Below, one piece after another: positions 53,046 through 61,811 of a DNA stretch of 64,000 nucleotides (its first letter is position 1; the number at the start of each line of letters is the position of its first letter). The translations under genes were made by a program, and so were the position numbers. The DNA is from an uncultured Ruminiclostridium sp. Its GTDB lineage: Bacteria; Bacillota; Clostridia; Oscillospirales; Ruminococcaceae. The notes beneath the pieces are model-generated. The model was not told the origin of the DNA. It searched no databases and saw only the letters and a program-made list of their open reading frames with translations. The stretch covers positions 186,001 to 250,000 of the forward strand of contig CANRGJ010000002.1 of NCBI GenBank assembly GCA_947630175.1. The letters run 5' to 3'.

Positions 53046-53780
53046 TTACATTGAAAGTCCGCCGCTTATCTCGATCACCTGACCTGTGACGTAGGAGGAA
53101 TCGGGTCCCGCAAGGAACGAAACTACGCCCGCTATCTCCTCAACCTCGCCGTAACGGCGCATTGCTATCAGGTCTAATATCGCCTTTTTCTGCTGGTCTG
53201 TAAGCTGGTCGGTCATAGGCGTCTTGATAAAGCCGGGGGCTATCGCATTTACGTTTATCCCTCTGCTGCCCAGCTCCTTGGAGGCGGATTTTGTCATTCC
53301 GATTATCGCCGCCTTGGAGGCGCTGTAATTGAACTGCCCCGCATTGCCGTGAACGCCCGCCACGGAGGACATATTGATTATCCTGCCGCTTCTTTGCTTC
53401 ATCATTATGGGAGCGACATTTTTCATCATATTGAAAACGCTCTTCTGATTTACGGCGATGACAAGGTCGTAGTTTTCCTCGCTCATTCTGGCAAGAAGTC
53501 CGTCGCGGGTGATACCTGCGTTGTTCACAAGCACGTCGATAGTGCCGAAGTCTTCCTTTATCTTCTTCACCGTTTCCTCAACCTGTGCGGAGTCGGAAAC
53601 GTCGGCGATGTAAACTTCACATTTTACGCCGAGAGCCTTTATCTTTTCAACGATGTCGTTGTTCTCAAAGCTCTTTTCGCTGATGTCGTTCAGCGCGATG
53701 TCAAAGCCGTCCTTTGCCAGTCTTTGCGCTATCGCTGCGCCTATGCCCCGTGCGGAGCCTGTTATAACAGCAGTTGCCAT
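53046..53780 (-). CDS. fabG: 3-oxoacyl-[acyl-carrier-protein] reductase FabG
   Basis: A 244-aa NADPH-dependent short-chain dehydrogenase. The cofactor loop is TGSARGIGAAIA, the catalytic residues are Ser in MSSVAGVHGN and Tyr/Lys in YSASKAAIIG, and NNAGITRDGLL is typical of FabG. It is 14 nt downstream of fabK. Confidence 0.95.
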   Translation of the reverse strand: MATAVITGSARGIGAAIAQRLAKDGFDIALNDISEKSFENNDIVEKIKALGVKCEVYIADVSDSAQVEETVKKIKEDFGTIDVLVNNAGITRDGLLARMSEENYDLVIAVNQKSVFNMMKNVAPIMMKQRSGRIINMSSVAGVHGNAGQFNYSASKAAIIGMTKSASKELGSRGINVNAIAPGFIKTPMTDQLTDQQKKAILDLIAMRRYGEVEEIAGVVSFLAGPDSSYVTGQVIEISGGLSM

Positions 53781-53794
53781 ATTTTCTTCCTTTC

Positions 53795-54721
53795 TTATTT
53801 GCCTAAAAGCTTTTCAGCCTGTGCGAACATTTCCTCGATTATCTCCTTAGCGGGCTTTACTTCGTTTACCATTCCCGCAATTGCTCCGCAAAGGAAAGAG
53901 CCTTCCTCAAGATTGCCGTCCTTTACCGCTTTTCTTAATGAGCCTACGGTTATCTCCTCAAACTGCTCGGGAGTTATTGAGCCGTCACGCTCCCCATTTG
54001 CCAGTTTTCTTGAAAATTTTGTCTTGACGCTGCGGCAGGGGTGACCTGTGTAGCGCCCTGTCACAATGCTGTCGGTGTCCTTTGCGTTTATTACAAGCTC
54101 TTTATACGTTGGGTGTATCTGACATTCCTCACTGGCAAGAAACCTTGTTCCCACCTGAACGCCCTCTGCTCCCAGCATAAACGATGCGGCTATCCCTCTG
54201 CCGTCTGCTATACCGCCTGCGGCAAGAACGGGTATCTCTACTGCGTCAACTACCTGCGGTACAAGGCACATCGTGGTGTTTTCACCGATATGACCACCGC
54301 TTTCCGTTCCCTCGGCGATAACGGCGTCTGCTCCTGCTCTTTCCATACGCTTGGCAAGGGCTACGCCGGGAACGACGGGAACTACCTTTACTCCTGCCGA
54401 TTTCCACATTTCCATATATTTCCCGGGATTTCCCGCGCCTGTGGTGACTACCTTCAGCTTTTCGTCAGCGCAGAGCTGTGCTACGTCGTCGGCGGTGGGG
54501 GACATCAGCATTACGTTTACGCCGAAAACGCCGTCGGTAAGGCTTCTCGCCAGCTTTATCTGCTCCTCAACGTATTCGGCGGGAGCGTTTCCTGCAGCGA
54601 TAAGTCCCACGCCGCCCGCCTCGGCTACCGCCGCCGCAAGGCGTCCCTCGGACACCCACGCCATTCCCCCTTGGAAAATGGGGTATTTTATTCCCAGAAG
54701 CTCGGTAATTCTTGTTTTCAT
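53795..54721 (-). CDS. fabK: Enoyl-[acyl-carrier-protein] reductase II (FabK)
   Basis: A 308-aa FMN-dependent TIM-barrel enoyl reductase, the triclosan-tolerant alternative to FabI. FQGGMAWVSEGRLAAAV, the conserved His in EGTESGGHIGE and the FMN-phosphate loop VLAAGGIADGRG are intact. No FabI is seen in the window. It follows fabH by 23 nt. Confidence 0.93.
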   Translation of the reverse strand: MKTRITELLGIKYPIFQGGMAWVSEGRLAAAVAEAGGVGLIAAGNAPAEYVEEQIKLARSLTDGVFGVNVMLMSPTADDVAQLCADEKLKVVTTGAGNPGKYMEMWKSAGVKVVPVVPGVALAKRMERAGADAVIAEGTESGGHIGENTTMCLVPQVVDAVEIPVLAAGGIADGRGIAASFMLGAEGVQVGTRFLASEECQIHPTYKELVINAKDTDSIVTGRYTGHPCRSVKTKFSRKLANGERDGSITPEQFEEITVGSLRKAVKDGNLEEGSFLCGAIAGMVNEVKPAKEIIEEMFAQAEKLLGK

Positions 54722-54744
54722 AGGTCTTTCCTTCCTTTTATTTC

Positions 54745-55749
54745 TTAAAGCTCCATATATACTGAGCCGTAAGTAAGTCCTGCGCCAAAGCCCACAAGAA
54801 CGGTCTTCATTCCCTCTTTCAGCTTGCCTGCTCTGTTAAGCTCGTCCAGTATGGTGGGAATGCAGGCGCTTGAGGTGTTGCCGTGGTCGGCAAGGTTACA
54901 GCAGACGCGGCTTTCGTCCACGTCCATATTTTTCATAGCGGAGGAGATTATGCGCTGATTTGCCTGATGAGGGATAACGAGGTCGATATCCCTGCTGTTA
55001 ACTCCCGCCTTGGCTATCACCTTGGCGAAGCTGTCGGTCATAGCGTCCACCGCAAAGCGGTATACCGCCTTGCCGTCCATTTTCAGGTACTTGTTCTTTT
55101 CGGGGGTGTCAAGTATGTGTTTTATGCTTTTATCGTAGTCCTTAAATCCCTCAAGGGGCATATTACTTTCGTAATTTACGCGGCAGTAAAGCGCCTCAAG
55201 CGGGTCGCCCTTTGCGCCGAGGCAGCTGTAAAAGGGCTTGTCTGCGGCTTCTACGATAACTGCTCCAGCTCCGTCGCCGAACAAAAAACAGCTCGTGCGG
55301 TCGGTGAAGTCCTGCTGACGTGTCAAAAATTCGCTTGAAACGATAAGTATTTTTTTGCAGTCGCCTGTCCAGAGATAGCGCCTTGCCATATCCACGGCGG
55401 AAATAAAACCTGTGCAAGCGGTGTTTATGTCAATGCAGGCGGCGTTGGCGGCGCCGATGTAATGCTGTACAAGGCAGGAATCAGAGGGGTAGAAAAAGTC
55501 GGGGGTGCAGGTGGTGAGAATTATCAGGTCTATCTCCAGCGGGTCCGTTCCCGAATTTTCCAAAGCGTTTTTTGCCGCTTCCACCGCCATTTCGTAATTC
55601 ATCATATCGGTGGAATAACGGCGCTGTTTTATGCCCGTTCTCGTGTATATCCATTCGTCGGAAGTGTCAAGAAACGTTGCAAAATCATCATTGGTGACCA
55701 CCTTGGAGGGGACGCACCGTCCCGTGCCGATTATTTTTATCCCGTTCAT
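54745..55749 (-). CDS. fabH: 3-oxoacyl-[acyl-carrier-protein] synthase III (FabH)
   Basis: A 334-aa condensing enzyme starting chains from acyl-CoA and malonyl-ACP. The catalytic triad is Cys in NTACTGFISAVD, His in VIPHQANQRIISS and Asn in LADHGNTSSACIP. It is the first gene of the fatty-acid operon. Confidence 0.95.
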   Translation of the reverse strand: MNGIKIIGTGRCVPSKVVTNDDFATFLDTSDEWIYTRTGIKQRRYSTDMMNYEMAVEAAKNALENSGTDPLEIDLIILTTCTPDFFYPSDSCLVQHYIGAANAACIDINTACTGFISAVDMARRYLWTGDCKKILIVSSEFLTRQQDFTDRTSCFLFGDGAGAVIVEAADKPFYSCLGAKGDPLEALYCRVNYESNMPLEGFKDYDKSIKHILDTPEKNKYLKMDGKAVYRFAVDAMTDSFAKVIAKAGVNSRDIDLVIPHQANQRIISSAMKNMDVDESRVCCNLADHGNTSSACIPTILDELNRAGKLKEGMKTVLVGFGAGLTYGSVYMEL

Positions 55750-55859
55750 AATATTCCCTTTCCCTATCGCTGAACTTCACTTGATTTTATTGATGAAATG
55801 GTATATAATAGACTTTAAGCTAAACATATCCCTTTTTTTAACAAAAGTATCATCACTCT

Positions 55860-55889
55860 ATTTTACCTCAAAATATGCCGTTTTGTCAA
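55860..55889 (-). promoter_or_regulatory. Promoter of the fab/acc operon
   Basis: On the minus strand TTGACA (55889-55884), 18 bp and TAAAAT (55865-55860), about 110 nt upstream of fabH. The long AT-rich leader could hold a regulator site, but no FapR- or FabT-like palindrome is convincing. Confidence 0.7.
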
Positions 55890-55984
55890 CCATATTTTTC
55901 CCTTGAGAGTAAAAAAGAGAAAAAAATTTTTCGTGAAAGGGAGAAATGACTGTTTACGCCTTTTTACGACAGCAGGAGGTTTTT

Positions 55985-56893
55985 ATGAAAACAGCTTTTT
56001 TATTTTCGGGGCAGGGCTCCCAATATCCTAAGATGGGAAAGGAGCTTTTTGAACTCGTTCCCGAAAGGGGAAAGGAAATTTTGCAGACGGCGGAAAAGAT
56101 ACTTGGTTACGACATATGGAAGATAATGCAGGAGGGCACGGCGGAAGAACTGGCTGAAACAAGAGTTTCGCAGCCCGCTATATTCACCGTTTCCCTGCTG
56201 GCTTTGGAAGCCGCAAAGGCGAAAGGCATTGAGTTTGAGGGAGTTGCGGGACATTCTCTCGGAGAATACGCCGCTATGACGGCGGCGGGAATGCTGACCT
56301 TGGAAGAGGGCTACACCGCAATAAAATATAGAGCAGAGGCTATGGACAAGGCGGCTAAGGCTAATCCCGGCGCTATGGCGGCAGTTATCGGACTTCCTGC
56401 TGAAAAGATCGTGCAGTTTTGCGAAAAGGTGAGAAACGAGGGGGAATACGTTGATGCGGTGAACTTCAACTCCCCTGTTCAGACGGTCATTGCGGGAACG
56501 AAAGAGGGCGTCGCAAAGGCGGGTGAGCAGCTGAAAGCGGAGGGGGCAAGGAGAGTTATGCCCTTGGCGGTGTCGGCGGCGTTCCACTCGGAATTTATGA
56601 AAGGAGCAGCTGAGGAATTTCAGGCGGCGGTAAAGGATATTGATTTCAAAGCGCCTAAAGTTAAATTTTATTCAAACGTTCTGGGTTCGGAGCTTACAGA
56701 TTTTTCGGATATGCCCGCGCTTATGGCAAGGCATATCTGCTCTCCTGTAAAATTCACGGACGAGCTGAACGCTATGAAAAACGACGGATTTGACAACTTC
56801 CTGGAGCTTGGTCCCGGCAAGGTGCTGACGGGACTGGTGGGAAAGACGCTGGAGGGCGTTACCGCCGCAAGCTCGGAAAGTCTTTACGCATAA
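55985..56893 (+). CDS. fabD: Malonyl-CoA:ACP transacylase FabD
   Basis: A 302-aa alpha/beta transacylase supplying malonyl-ACP. FLFSGQGSQYPKMG opens the protein; the nucleophile Ser is in VAGHSLGEYAAM and the His partner in VSAAFHSEFMK. The ATG at 55985 follows AGGAGG at 5 nt. It is divergent from the other fab genes and starts the fabD-aroE-aroK run. Confidence 0.95.
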   Translation: MKTAFLFSGQGSQYPKMGKELFELVPERGKEILQTAEKILGYDIWKIMQEGTAEELAETRVSQPAIFTVSLLALEAAKAKGIEFEGVAGHSLGEYAAMTAAGMLTLEEGYTAIKYRAEAMDKAAKANPGAMAAVIGLPAEKIVQFCEKVRNEGEYVDAVNFNSPVQTVIAGTKEGVAKAGEQLKAEGARRVMPLAVSAAFHSEFMKGAAEEFQAAVKDIDFKAPKVKFYSNVLGSELTDFSDMPALMARHICSPVKFTDELNAMKNDGFDNFLELGPGKVLTGLVGKTLEGVTAASSESLYA

Positions 56894-56908
56894 GGAGAAG
56901 ATAACGCT

Positions 56909-57733
56909 ATGAAAAATTACGCTCTTATCGGCTTTCCTCTGGGACATTCGCTGTCGCCGCAGATACACGGCAGGCTGTTTTCTCTGGCGGGAACGCAGGC
57001 GGATTACAAGCTGACAGAAATTCCTCCCGAAGAACTGCAAAGCCGCTTTGAGGAACTGAAAAAATTAGACGGATTCAACGTCACTATTCCTCACAAGATA
57101 AACATAATCAAAATGTGCGATGAGCTTTCGGAGGGCGCGGCACGCTACGGCTCGGTGAACTGCATAAAGAACAGCGGCGGGAAAACCGTTGGCTATAACA
57201 CCGACGTGCTGGGCTTTGTGAAGTCGGTGGAGCAGATGGGGGCGTCGCTGTCCTCAAGGGTCTGCCTGCTTGGCTGCGGCGGAGTCGGCAGAATGATGGC
57301 GGTGGAGGCGGCTTATCAGGGCGCTGAGCTTGATATTGCGGTGCGCGACGCAGATATTCCCGTTGCGGAGGGGATAAAGGCGGATATTGAAAAAATTCTC
57401 CCCCAAAGGAAAGTAAGGGTCTTACGGCTGGCGGAGATGAACGGCGGGTACGATTTAGTGGTGAACGCTACGCCTGTGGGAATGTATCCCAATACGGACA
57501 ATTCCCCATTGGAAAAAAGTCAGCTGGGGGACGTGAGGTTTTTGTTCGACGCTATCTACAATCCCACGGAAACTAAGCTGGCGAAGTATGCGAGGGAGCT
57601 TGGGATAAAGGCGTGTACGGGAATGTCTATGCTGGTACTGCAAGCAGTTGCGGCGCAGGAGATATGGAACGGCTCGGAATTTGACGTGAAAGAAATTGAA
57701 AAGCTTATCGCCGATATGGAGGCGCTTGTATGA
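56909..57733 (+). CDS. aroE: Shikimate dehydrogenase
   Basis: A 274-aa NADPH enzyme of aromatic amino-acid synthesis. Substrate motif GHSLSPQIH, catalytic Lys in FNVTIPHK, Asp in VGYNTDVLGF and the Rossmann loop LLGCGGVGRMMA are intact. It overlaps aroK by 4 nt (ATGA) and follows fabD by 15 nt. Confidence 0.94.
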   Translation: MKNYALIGFPLGHSLSPQIHGRLFSLAGTQADYKLTEIPPEELQSRFEELKKLDGFNVTIPHKINIIKMCDELSEGAARYGSVNCIKNSGGKTVGYNTDVLGFVKSVEQMGASLSSRVCLLGCGGVGRMMAVEAAYQGAELDIAVRDADIPVAEGIKADIEKILPQRKVRVLRLAEMNGGYDLVVNATPVGMYPNTDNSPLEKSQLGDVRFLFDAIYNPTETKLAKYARELGIKACTGMSMLVLQAVAAQEIWNGSEFDVKEIEKLIADMEALV

Positions 57734-58230
57734 AAAGCGTTTATCTGTGCGGATTTATGGGCTGCGGGAAAAGCCATGTGGGTAGAAAGCTGGCGGCAAG
57801 GCTGAATATGGAATTTGCCGATCTGGACGCTTACATTGTGGAGCGTGAGGGACGTTCCATTCCGCAAATATTTGCGGAGGACGGAGAAGCGCATTTTCGC
57901 GAGCTTGAGGCAAAGTACATAGGCGAGCTTAACGGCGGGTGCGTGGTGGCGACAGGCGGCGGTGCGCTGATAAACGAAAATACCGCCGCTTTCGCAAACG
58001 AAAACGGGATAACTGTGTTTCTGGACGCACCCTTTGAGGTGTGCTATGAGAGGATAAAGGGAGATACAAACAGACCGCTGGTGGTGAATAACACGAAGGA
58101 GCAGCTTTTGGAATTATTTAACAGGCGCAGGGTGATTTACAGGAAAAACTCAGCGGTTTGTGTGGAGATAGGGAGCTGTTCGGGGGAGACTATTGAGATG
58201 ATATTGGATAAGATAGGAACGAGTGCGTAA
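57730..58230 (+). CDS. aroK: Shikimate kinase
   Basis: A 166-aa P-loop kinase phosphorylating shikimate. Walker A is GFMGCGKSHVGRKLA; the shikimate-binding Asp is in FADLDAYIVEREG and the Gly-rich loop in VATGGGALI. The gene ends about 15 nt before the family A repeat remnant. Confidence 0.94.
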   Translation: MKSVYLCGFMGCGKSHVGRKLAARLNMEFADLDAYIVEREGRSIPQIFAEDGEAHFRELEAKYIGELNGGCVVATGGGALINENTAAFANENGITVFLDAPFEVCYERIKGDTNRPLVVNNTKEQLLELFNRRRVIYRKNSAVCVEIGSCSGETIEMILDKIGTSA

Positions 58231-58244
58231 GGATAGAATATGAA

Positions 58245-58437
58245 ACGGGTGCGGTAAAGGGAAGATGTGCTTGTCGGGGGCGGCGAAGCCGCGCTTGCCC
58301 GCGAAGCGGGCAAGCGTCAAGCCTGCGCAGCAGGCTTGACCGACGCCTTCGGCGTCGGCGGCTTCGCCGCGGCACAACACCGTATAAGGAGCAGTTCTTC
58401 CCTCCCGCACCGAGAGCCTGTTCCACGAAAGGGGCAG
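58245..58437. repeat. Cloverleaf palindromic element, copy 3 (family A), inverted and left-truncated
   Basis: Core 58281-58369: a 12-bp outer stem (CGGCGAAGCCGC) encloses hairpins at 58293-58315 (10-bp stem, loop GAA), 58316-58340 (11-bp stem, loop GCA) and 58341-58357 (7-bp stem, loop TTC). Flanks show it is inverted relative to copy 1: its right flank (up to CGAAAGGGGCAG at 58426-58437) matches the reverse complement of copy 1's left flank, and its left flank GGTAAAGGGAAGATGTGC matches copy 1's right flank. The other terminal repeat is missing next to the aroK stop. Apart from it, 58231-58470 holds no gene. Confidence 0.85.
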
Positions 58438-58470
58438 GCGGGAAAAATCAAATGCTTTGAGGTACCGAAA

Positions 58471-59661
58471 ATGCTGATTTACAACGCAAAAATTTACACT
58501 ATGTCCGATATGGGCGTTATAGAAAACGGATTTATTGAGACCGAGGGGAGCAAAATAAAGCGTGTGGGAAAGATGACGGAGCTTGACGTTCCGCCCACGA
58601 GAGAGGATTTCAACGCTTTCGGCTGCAACGTGTACCCGGGCTTTATCGACTGTCACTCACATATGGGAATGTGGGAGGACGGACTTGGCTTTGAGGGGGC
58701 AGACGGCAACGAGATAACCGACCCCACTACTCCACAGCTTAAAGCTATCGACGGGGTAAATCCAAACGACTACTGCTTTCTCGAGGGGGCAAGGGCGGGA
58801 GTTACCACCGTGCTGACGGGAATGGGCAGCGCAAATCCCGTGGGGGGAGAGTTTCTGGCGATGAAGACCTACGGCAGCAGCCGCATTGATAAGCGTGTGA
58901 TCTGCTCTCCTGCGGCGATAAAATTTGCCTTGGGGGAAAATCCCAAAAAGTGCTACAACGACCGCGACGAAGCTCCCACCACAAGGACCGCCACCGCCGC
59001 CTTGATACGGGAACAGCTTTACAAGACAAAGCGGTATATGGAGGATATTGAAAATTACGAGGCGAGCCTTGGCAGCGACAACGAAGGCTCAATGCCCGAT
59101 TACGACATAAAGTGTGAGGCGCTGATACCTCTGATGAGCAAGAAGATGAAGGCGCATTTCCACTGTCACAGGGCGGACGATATTTTCACCGCCGTAAGGA
59201 TAGCAAGGGAATTTGACCTTGACATCGTGCTGATACACGCTACCGAGGGCTGGCTGATAGCGGACGAGCTTAAAGAGGACGGTTTCCCCTGCGTGGTGGG
59301 ACCGATAATCTGCGACCGCTGTAAGCCTGAGCTTAGCAGGCAGACCATCGAAAACGCCGCAAGGCTGAACAAGGCGGGGGTAAAAATAGCTATCTGCTCC
59401 GACCACCCCGAAAATCCCATACAGTATCTTCCCCTTGAAGCGGGAGTATGCATAAAGGGCGGGCTGGACAAGGACGCCGCCCTCGCCGCAATAACCATAA
59501 ATCCCGCCCAGATAGCGGGGATAGATGACAGAGTGGGGAGCATTGAGGCGGGAAAGGACGCGGATATCGCCGTTCTTGACGGAGAATTTTACGACGTGCT
59601 TACAGTAGCGAAGCTTGTGCTTGTGGACGGCAGAGCCGTTCCGCAGAAAGGAGAGCTGTAA
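58471..59661 (+). CDS. Amidohydrolase-family metal enzyme
   Basis: A 396-aa TIM-barrel amidohydrolase. First metal pair in GFIDCHSHMG, then HFHCHRADD, LIHATEGW and the metal-binding Asp in AICSDHPENP. The N- and C-terminal beta-sandwich includes SIEAGKDADIAVLDG. It resembles imidazolonepropionase-like or aryldialkylphosphatase-like members; the substrate is unknown. The ATG at 58471 with a GAGGT ribosome site gives the family start MLIYNAKIYT. The open frame upstream runs through the cloverleaf repeat and is not coding. Confidence 0.88.
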   Translation: MLIYNAKIYTMSDMGVIENGFIETEGSKIKRVGKMTELDVPPTREDFNAFGCNVYPGFIDCHSHMGMWEDGLGFEGADGNEITDPTTPQLKAIDGVNPNDYCFLEGARAGVTTVLTGMGSANPVGGEFLAMKTYGSSRIDKRVICSPAAIKFALGENPKKCYNDRDEAPTTRTATAALIREQLYKTKRYMEDIENYEASLGSDNEGSMPDYDIKCEALIPLMSKKMKAHFHCHRADDIFTAVRIAREFDLDIVLIHATEGWLIADELKEDGFPCVVGPIICDRCKPELSRQTIENAARLNKAGVKIAICSDHPENPIQYLPLEAGVCIKGGLDKDAALAAITINPAQIAGIDDRVGSIEAGKDADIAVLDGEFYDVLTVAKLVLVDGRAVPQKGEL

Positions 59662-60200
59662 TGAAAAGAGCCATAAAGGTACCCGTGACCTACGAAAGCA
59701 ATTTTTCTCCAGAAGAGCTTGAAGAGAAAATGCTGGAGGAAAACCGTGAAGTATCAACGTCCTCAAATCTAAAGGGGAGAGAGATATTTTTGTGGAGCAT
59801 TGAGGGGGACAGGGTCCAGCTTAAATTCTACCACAGCTATCACAGTGATATGTGCGACACTATGTTTGACGGCACGCTCAACAAGGGACTTCAGGGAAGT
59901 CAGCTTGACGGCTTTATCAAAAAGCCTGCGGGGATATGGGGCGTTTTTTGGACCATACTGGCAGTCGCTCTGCTGATAGGGGCGGGGATAGTATTGGCGG
60001 CGCTGATGTCCGCCGAGATACAGGCGGGGCTTATCCTGTTAGCGCCGCTGGTATTGGCTGTCGCCGCATTTATCGGAGCAAGTATGCTGCGCTTTGACAA
60101 AAAAAGGCTGGCGCAGATAAACGACTATATGCGGGAATTTACCGCATCGCAAAGCACAGACGTTCTGGGAGAGGAGCTTGCCGAAGATGAAAGAGATTGA
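59661..60200 (+). CDS. Membrane protein with two helices, unknown function
   Basis: A 179-aa protein that I do not recognise. A soluble N-terminal domain (about 1-90; KVPVTYESNFSPEELEEKML, EGDRVQLKFYHSYHSD) is followed by two close membrane helices (about 92-145) and a polar C-terminus. Its ATG overlaps the amidohydrolase stop (TAATG), and its end overlaps the fumarase gene by 14 nt, so it is translated with them. Confidence 0.7.
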   Translation: MKRAIKVPVTYESNFSPEELEEKMLEENREVSTSSNLKGREIFLWSIEGDRVQLKFYHSYHSDMCDTMFDGTLNKGLQGSQLDGFIKKPAGIWGVFWTILAVALLIGAGIVLAALMSAEIQAGLILLAPLVLAVAAFIGASMLRFDKKRLAQINDYMREFTASQSTDVLGEELAEDERD

Positions 60201-61032
60201 CGTTAAAACGGTTAAGGAAACGGTGGCAAGGCTTTGCTGTGAGGCGAACCTGTATCTTCCCGAGGGTATGCAGGAGCTGATAAACTCTGCCGCCGAAAAG
60301 GAGGAAAGTCCTCTGTGCAAGGAGGTACTCCACGACATCAGCGCAAATGCCGACTGTGCAAAGGAGCTTGGCGTTCCCATATGTCAGGATACTGGAATGG
60401 CTGTGATATTCCTTGAAATAGGGCAGGACGTTCATTTTGTGGGAGGAGAGCTTTACGCCGCCATAAACGAGGGCGTTGCCGAGGGGTACGTTGAGGGGAA
60501 GCTGCGGCTTTCAGTGGTAGGCGACCCGCTGAAAAGAGTGAATACGGGGAACAACACCCCCGCAATAATACATACCAGTATCGTTTCGGGCGACAAGGTG
60601 GATATAACCGTTGCACCAAAGGGCTTTGGCAGTGAGAATATGAGTGGTATGAAAATGTTTACGCCTGCGGCGACTGCCGACGATATCGTTGATTTTGTCA
60701 TCTCAGTTGCGGACAAGGCGGGGAGCAATCCCTGCCCGCCCATAGCTGTGGGCGTAGGTATAGGCGGGGATTTTGAATACGCCGCTATACTTGCGAAAAA
60801 AGCCCTTTGCAGAGATTTGAGAGTGAGAAACAGCGACCCGTTTTATGCCGAAATGGAGCAGAAATGCCTTGAGGGGATAAATCTGCTGGGGATAGGCGCT
60901 CAGGGGTTCGGCGGAACTCAGACCGCTTTGTACGTGAATATCGAGCAGTTCCCCACCCATATAGCGGGGCTTCCCGTGGCGGTGAATATCGGCTGTCACG
61001 TCACCCGCCACGCTCACGACGTTATTGAATAA
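60187..61032 (+). CDS. Class I fumarate hydratase, alpha subunit
   Basis: A 281-aa protein matching the N-terminal (alpha) part of FumA/TtdA iron-sulfur hydro-lyases. Cluster-ligand Cys are in GVPICQDTGM, EQKCLEGINLLGIGAQG and NIGCHVTRHAHD. Two-subunit class I enzymes need a beta partner, normally the next gene, but none follows here before the sigma-factor operon. It could act on fumarate or tartrate. The ATG at 60187 is preferred to a TTG at 60178. Confidence 0.9.
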   Translation: MKEIDVKTVKETVARLCCEANLYLPEGMQELINSAAEKEESPLCKEVLHDISANADCAKELGVPICQDTGMAVIFLEIGQDVHFVGGELYAAINEGVAEGYVEGKLRLSVVGDPLKRVNTGNNTPAIIHTSIVSGDKVDITVAPKGFGSENMSGMKMFTPAATADDIVDFVISVADKAGSNPCPPIAVGVGIGGDFEYAAILAKKALCRDLRVRNSDPFYAEMEQKCLEGINLLGIGAQGFGGTQTALYVNIEQFPTHIAGLPVAVNIGCHVTRHAHDVIE

Positions 61033-61058
61033 AAAATTTGAAAATTTTTTTAAAAATC

Positions 61059-61087
61059 TGTAACCTTTTTGTATTTTTATTCGTGTT
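61059..61087 (+). promoter_or_regulatory. ECF-type promoter, distal
   Basis: TGTAACC (61059-61065), a 16-bp spacer and CGTGTTA (61082-61088 region). This matches the minus-35/minus-10 style of Bacillus ECF sigma factors. It is about 205 nt upstream of the sigma-factor gene, with a hairpin-rich leader in between (GGCTGC/GCAGCC stem near 61162-61207). Confidence 0.65.
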
Positions 61088-61237
61088 ATATATGTGGTTC
61101 GGAAAAATCGACCTCCGACGGATCAGGAATAATGCGGATACAAATGCTTAATCTTTTGCGGCTGCTGTATCAAAGGCGATTTGTTTCCGCCGTCTGACAG
61201 GCAGCCGATAATTTTTGCAAAAAATTTTCCTGTAAAA

Positions 61238-61267
61238 TGTAACCTGTATAAGGTTTAAAACGTATTG
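61238..61267 (+). promoter_or_regulatory. ECF-type promoter, proximal
   Basis: TGTAACC (61238-61244), a 16-bp spacer and CGTATTG (61261-61267), with the same boxes and spacing as the distal copy and 30 nt before the sigma-factor ATG. It is the likely autoregulatory promoter. Confidence 0.72.
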
Positions 61268-61292
61268 ATTATGAAAGGCGGAAAAAGAGCAT

Positions 61293-61811
61293 ATGAGCAA
61301 CAACATTTCACTCTGCTCCGACAGCGACTTTGAAAAAGTGCTGGCGCTTTACAACAGAATGATATACCGCCTTGCCTTTGCCAGAACGAGGAACGTTCAC
61401 GACGCCGAGGACATTTTACAGGAGGTCTTTTTCAGATATGTGAACTCGCATACTACCTTCAACAGTGAGGAGCACAGAAAAGCCTGGCTGCTGAGGGTGA
61501 CGGTGAACTGCTCCAAGGACCTGGTGTCCTCCTACTGGCACAGGAAGCGCAGCGAAAATATTCCCTTCGGGAAAGAGCCGCACGAGGAGCTGACCCCGCA
61601 GGAGCGTTACGACACACAGTCGACGGTCTTGCAGGCGGTGGGCTCCATTCCCGAAAAATACCGTATCGTTGTGCATTTGTTTTATTTTGAGGAGCTTTCA
61701 GCCGAGCAGATAGCGGCAGTTACAGACAGCAGCGTTTCTTCGGTGAAAACGCGGCTCCACAGAGCGAGGAAAATGCTGAAAAACATTCTGAAGGAGGATT
61801 TTTATGAGTGA
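61293..61811 (+). CDS. ECF-family RNA polymerase sigma factor
   Basis: A 172-aa sigma-70 family factor. Region 2 contains YRLAFARTRNVHDAEDILQE (helix recognising minus-10), and region 4 contains the helix-turn-helix ELSAEQIAAVTDSSVSSVKT with TRLHRARKMLKNIL (minus-35 recognition). It overlaps the next gene by 8 nt, as expected for a sigma/anti-sigma pair. Two promoters of ECF type precede it, implying autoregulation. Confidence 0.92.
   Translation: MSNNISLCSDSDFEKVLALYNRMIYRLAFARTRNVHDAEDILQEVFFRYVNSHTTFNSEEHRKAWLLRVTVNCSKDLVSSYWHRKRSENIPFGKEPHEELTPQERYDTQSTVLQAVGSIPEKYRIVVHLFYFEELSAEQIAAVTDSSVSSVKTRLHRARKMLKNILKEDFYE

Noticed and set aside
55750-55984. FapR or FabT operator between fabH and fabD
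   Set aside because: No convincing palindrome matching known consensus could be found by eye; only the promoter is reported.
58267-58470. N-terminal extension of the amidohydrolase
   Set aside because: It is translated repeat sequence; the ATG at 58471 has the ribosome site and the family-typical first residues.
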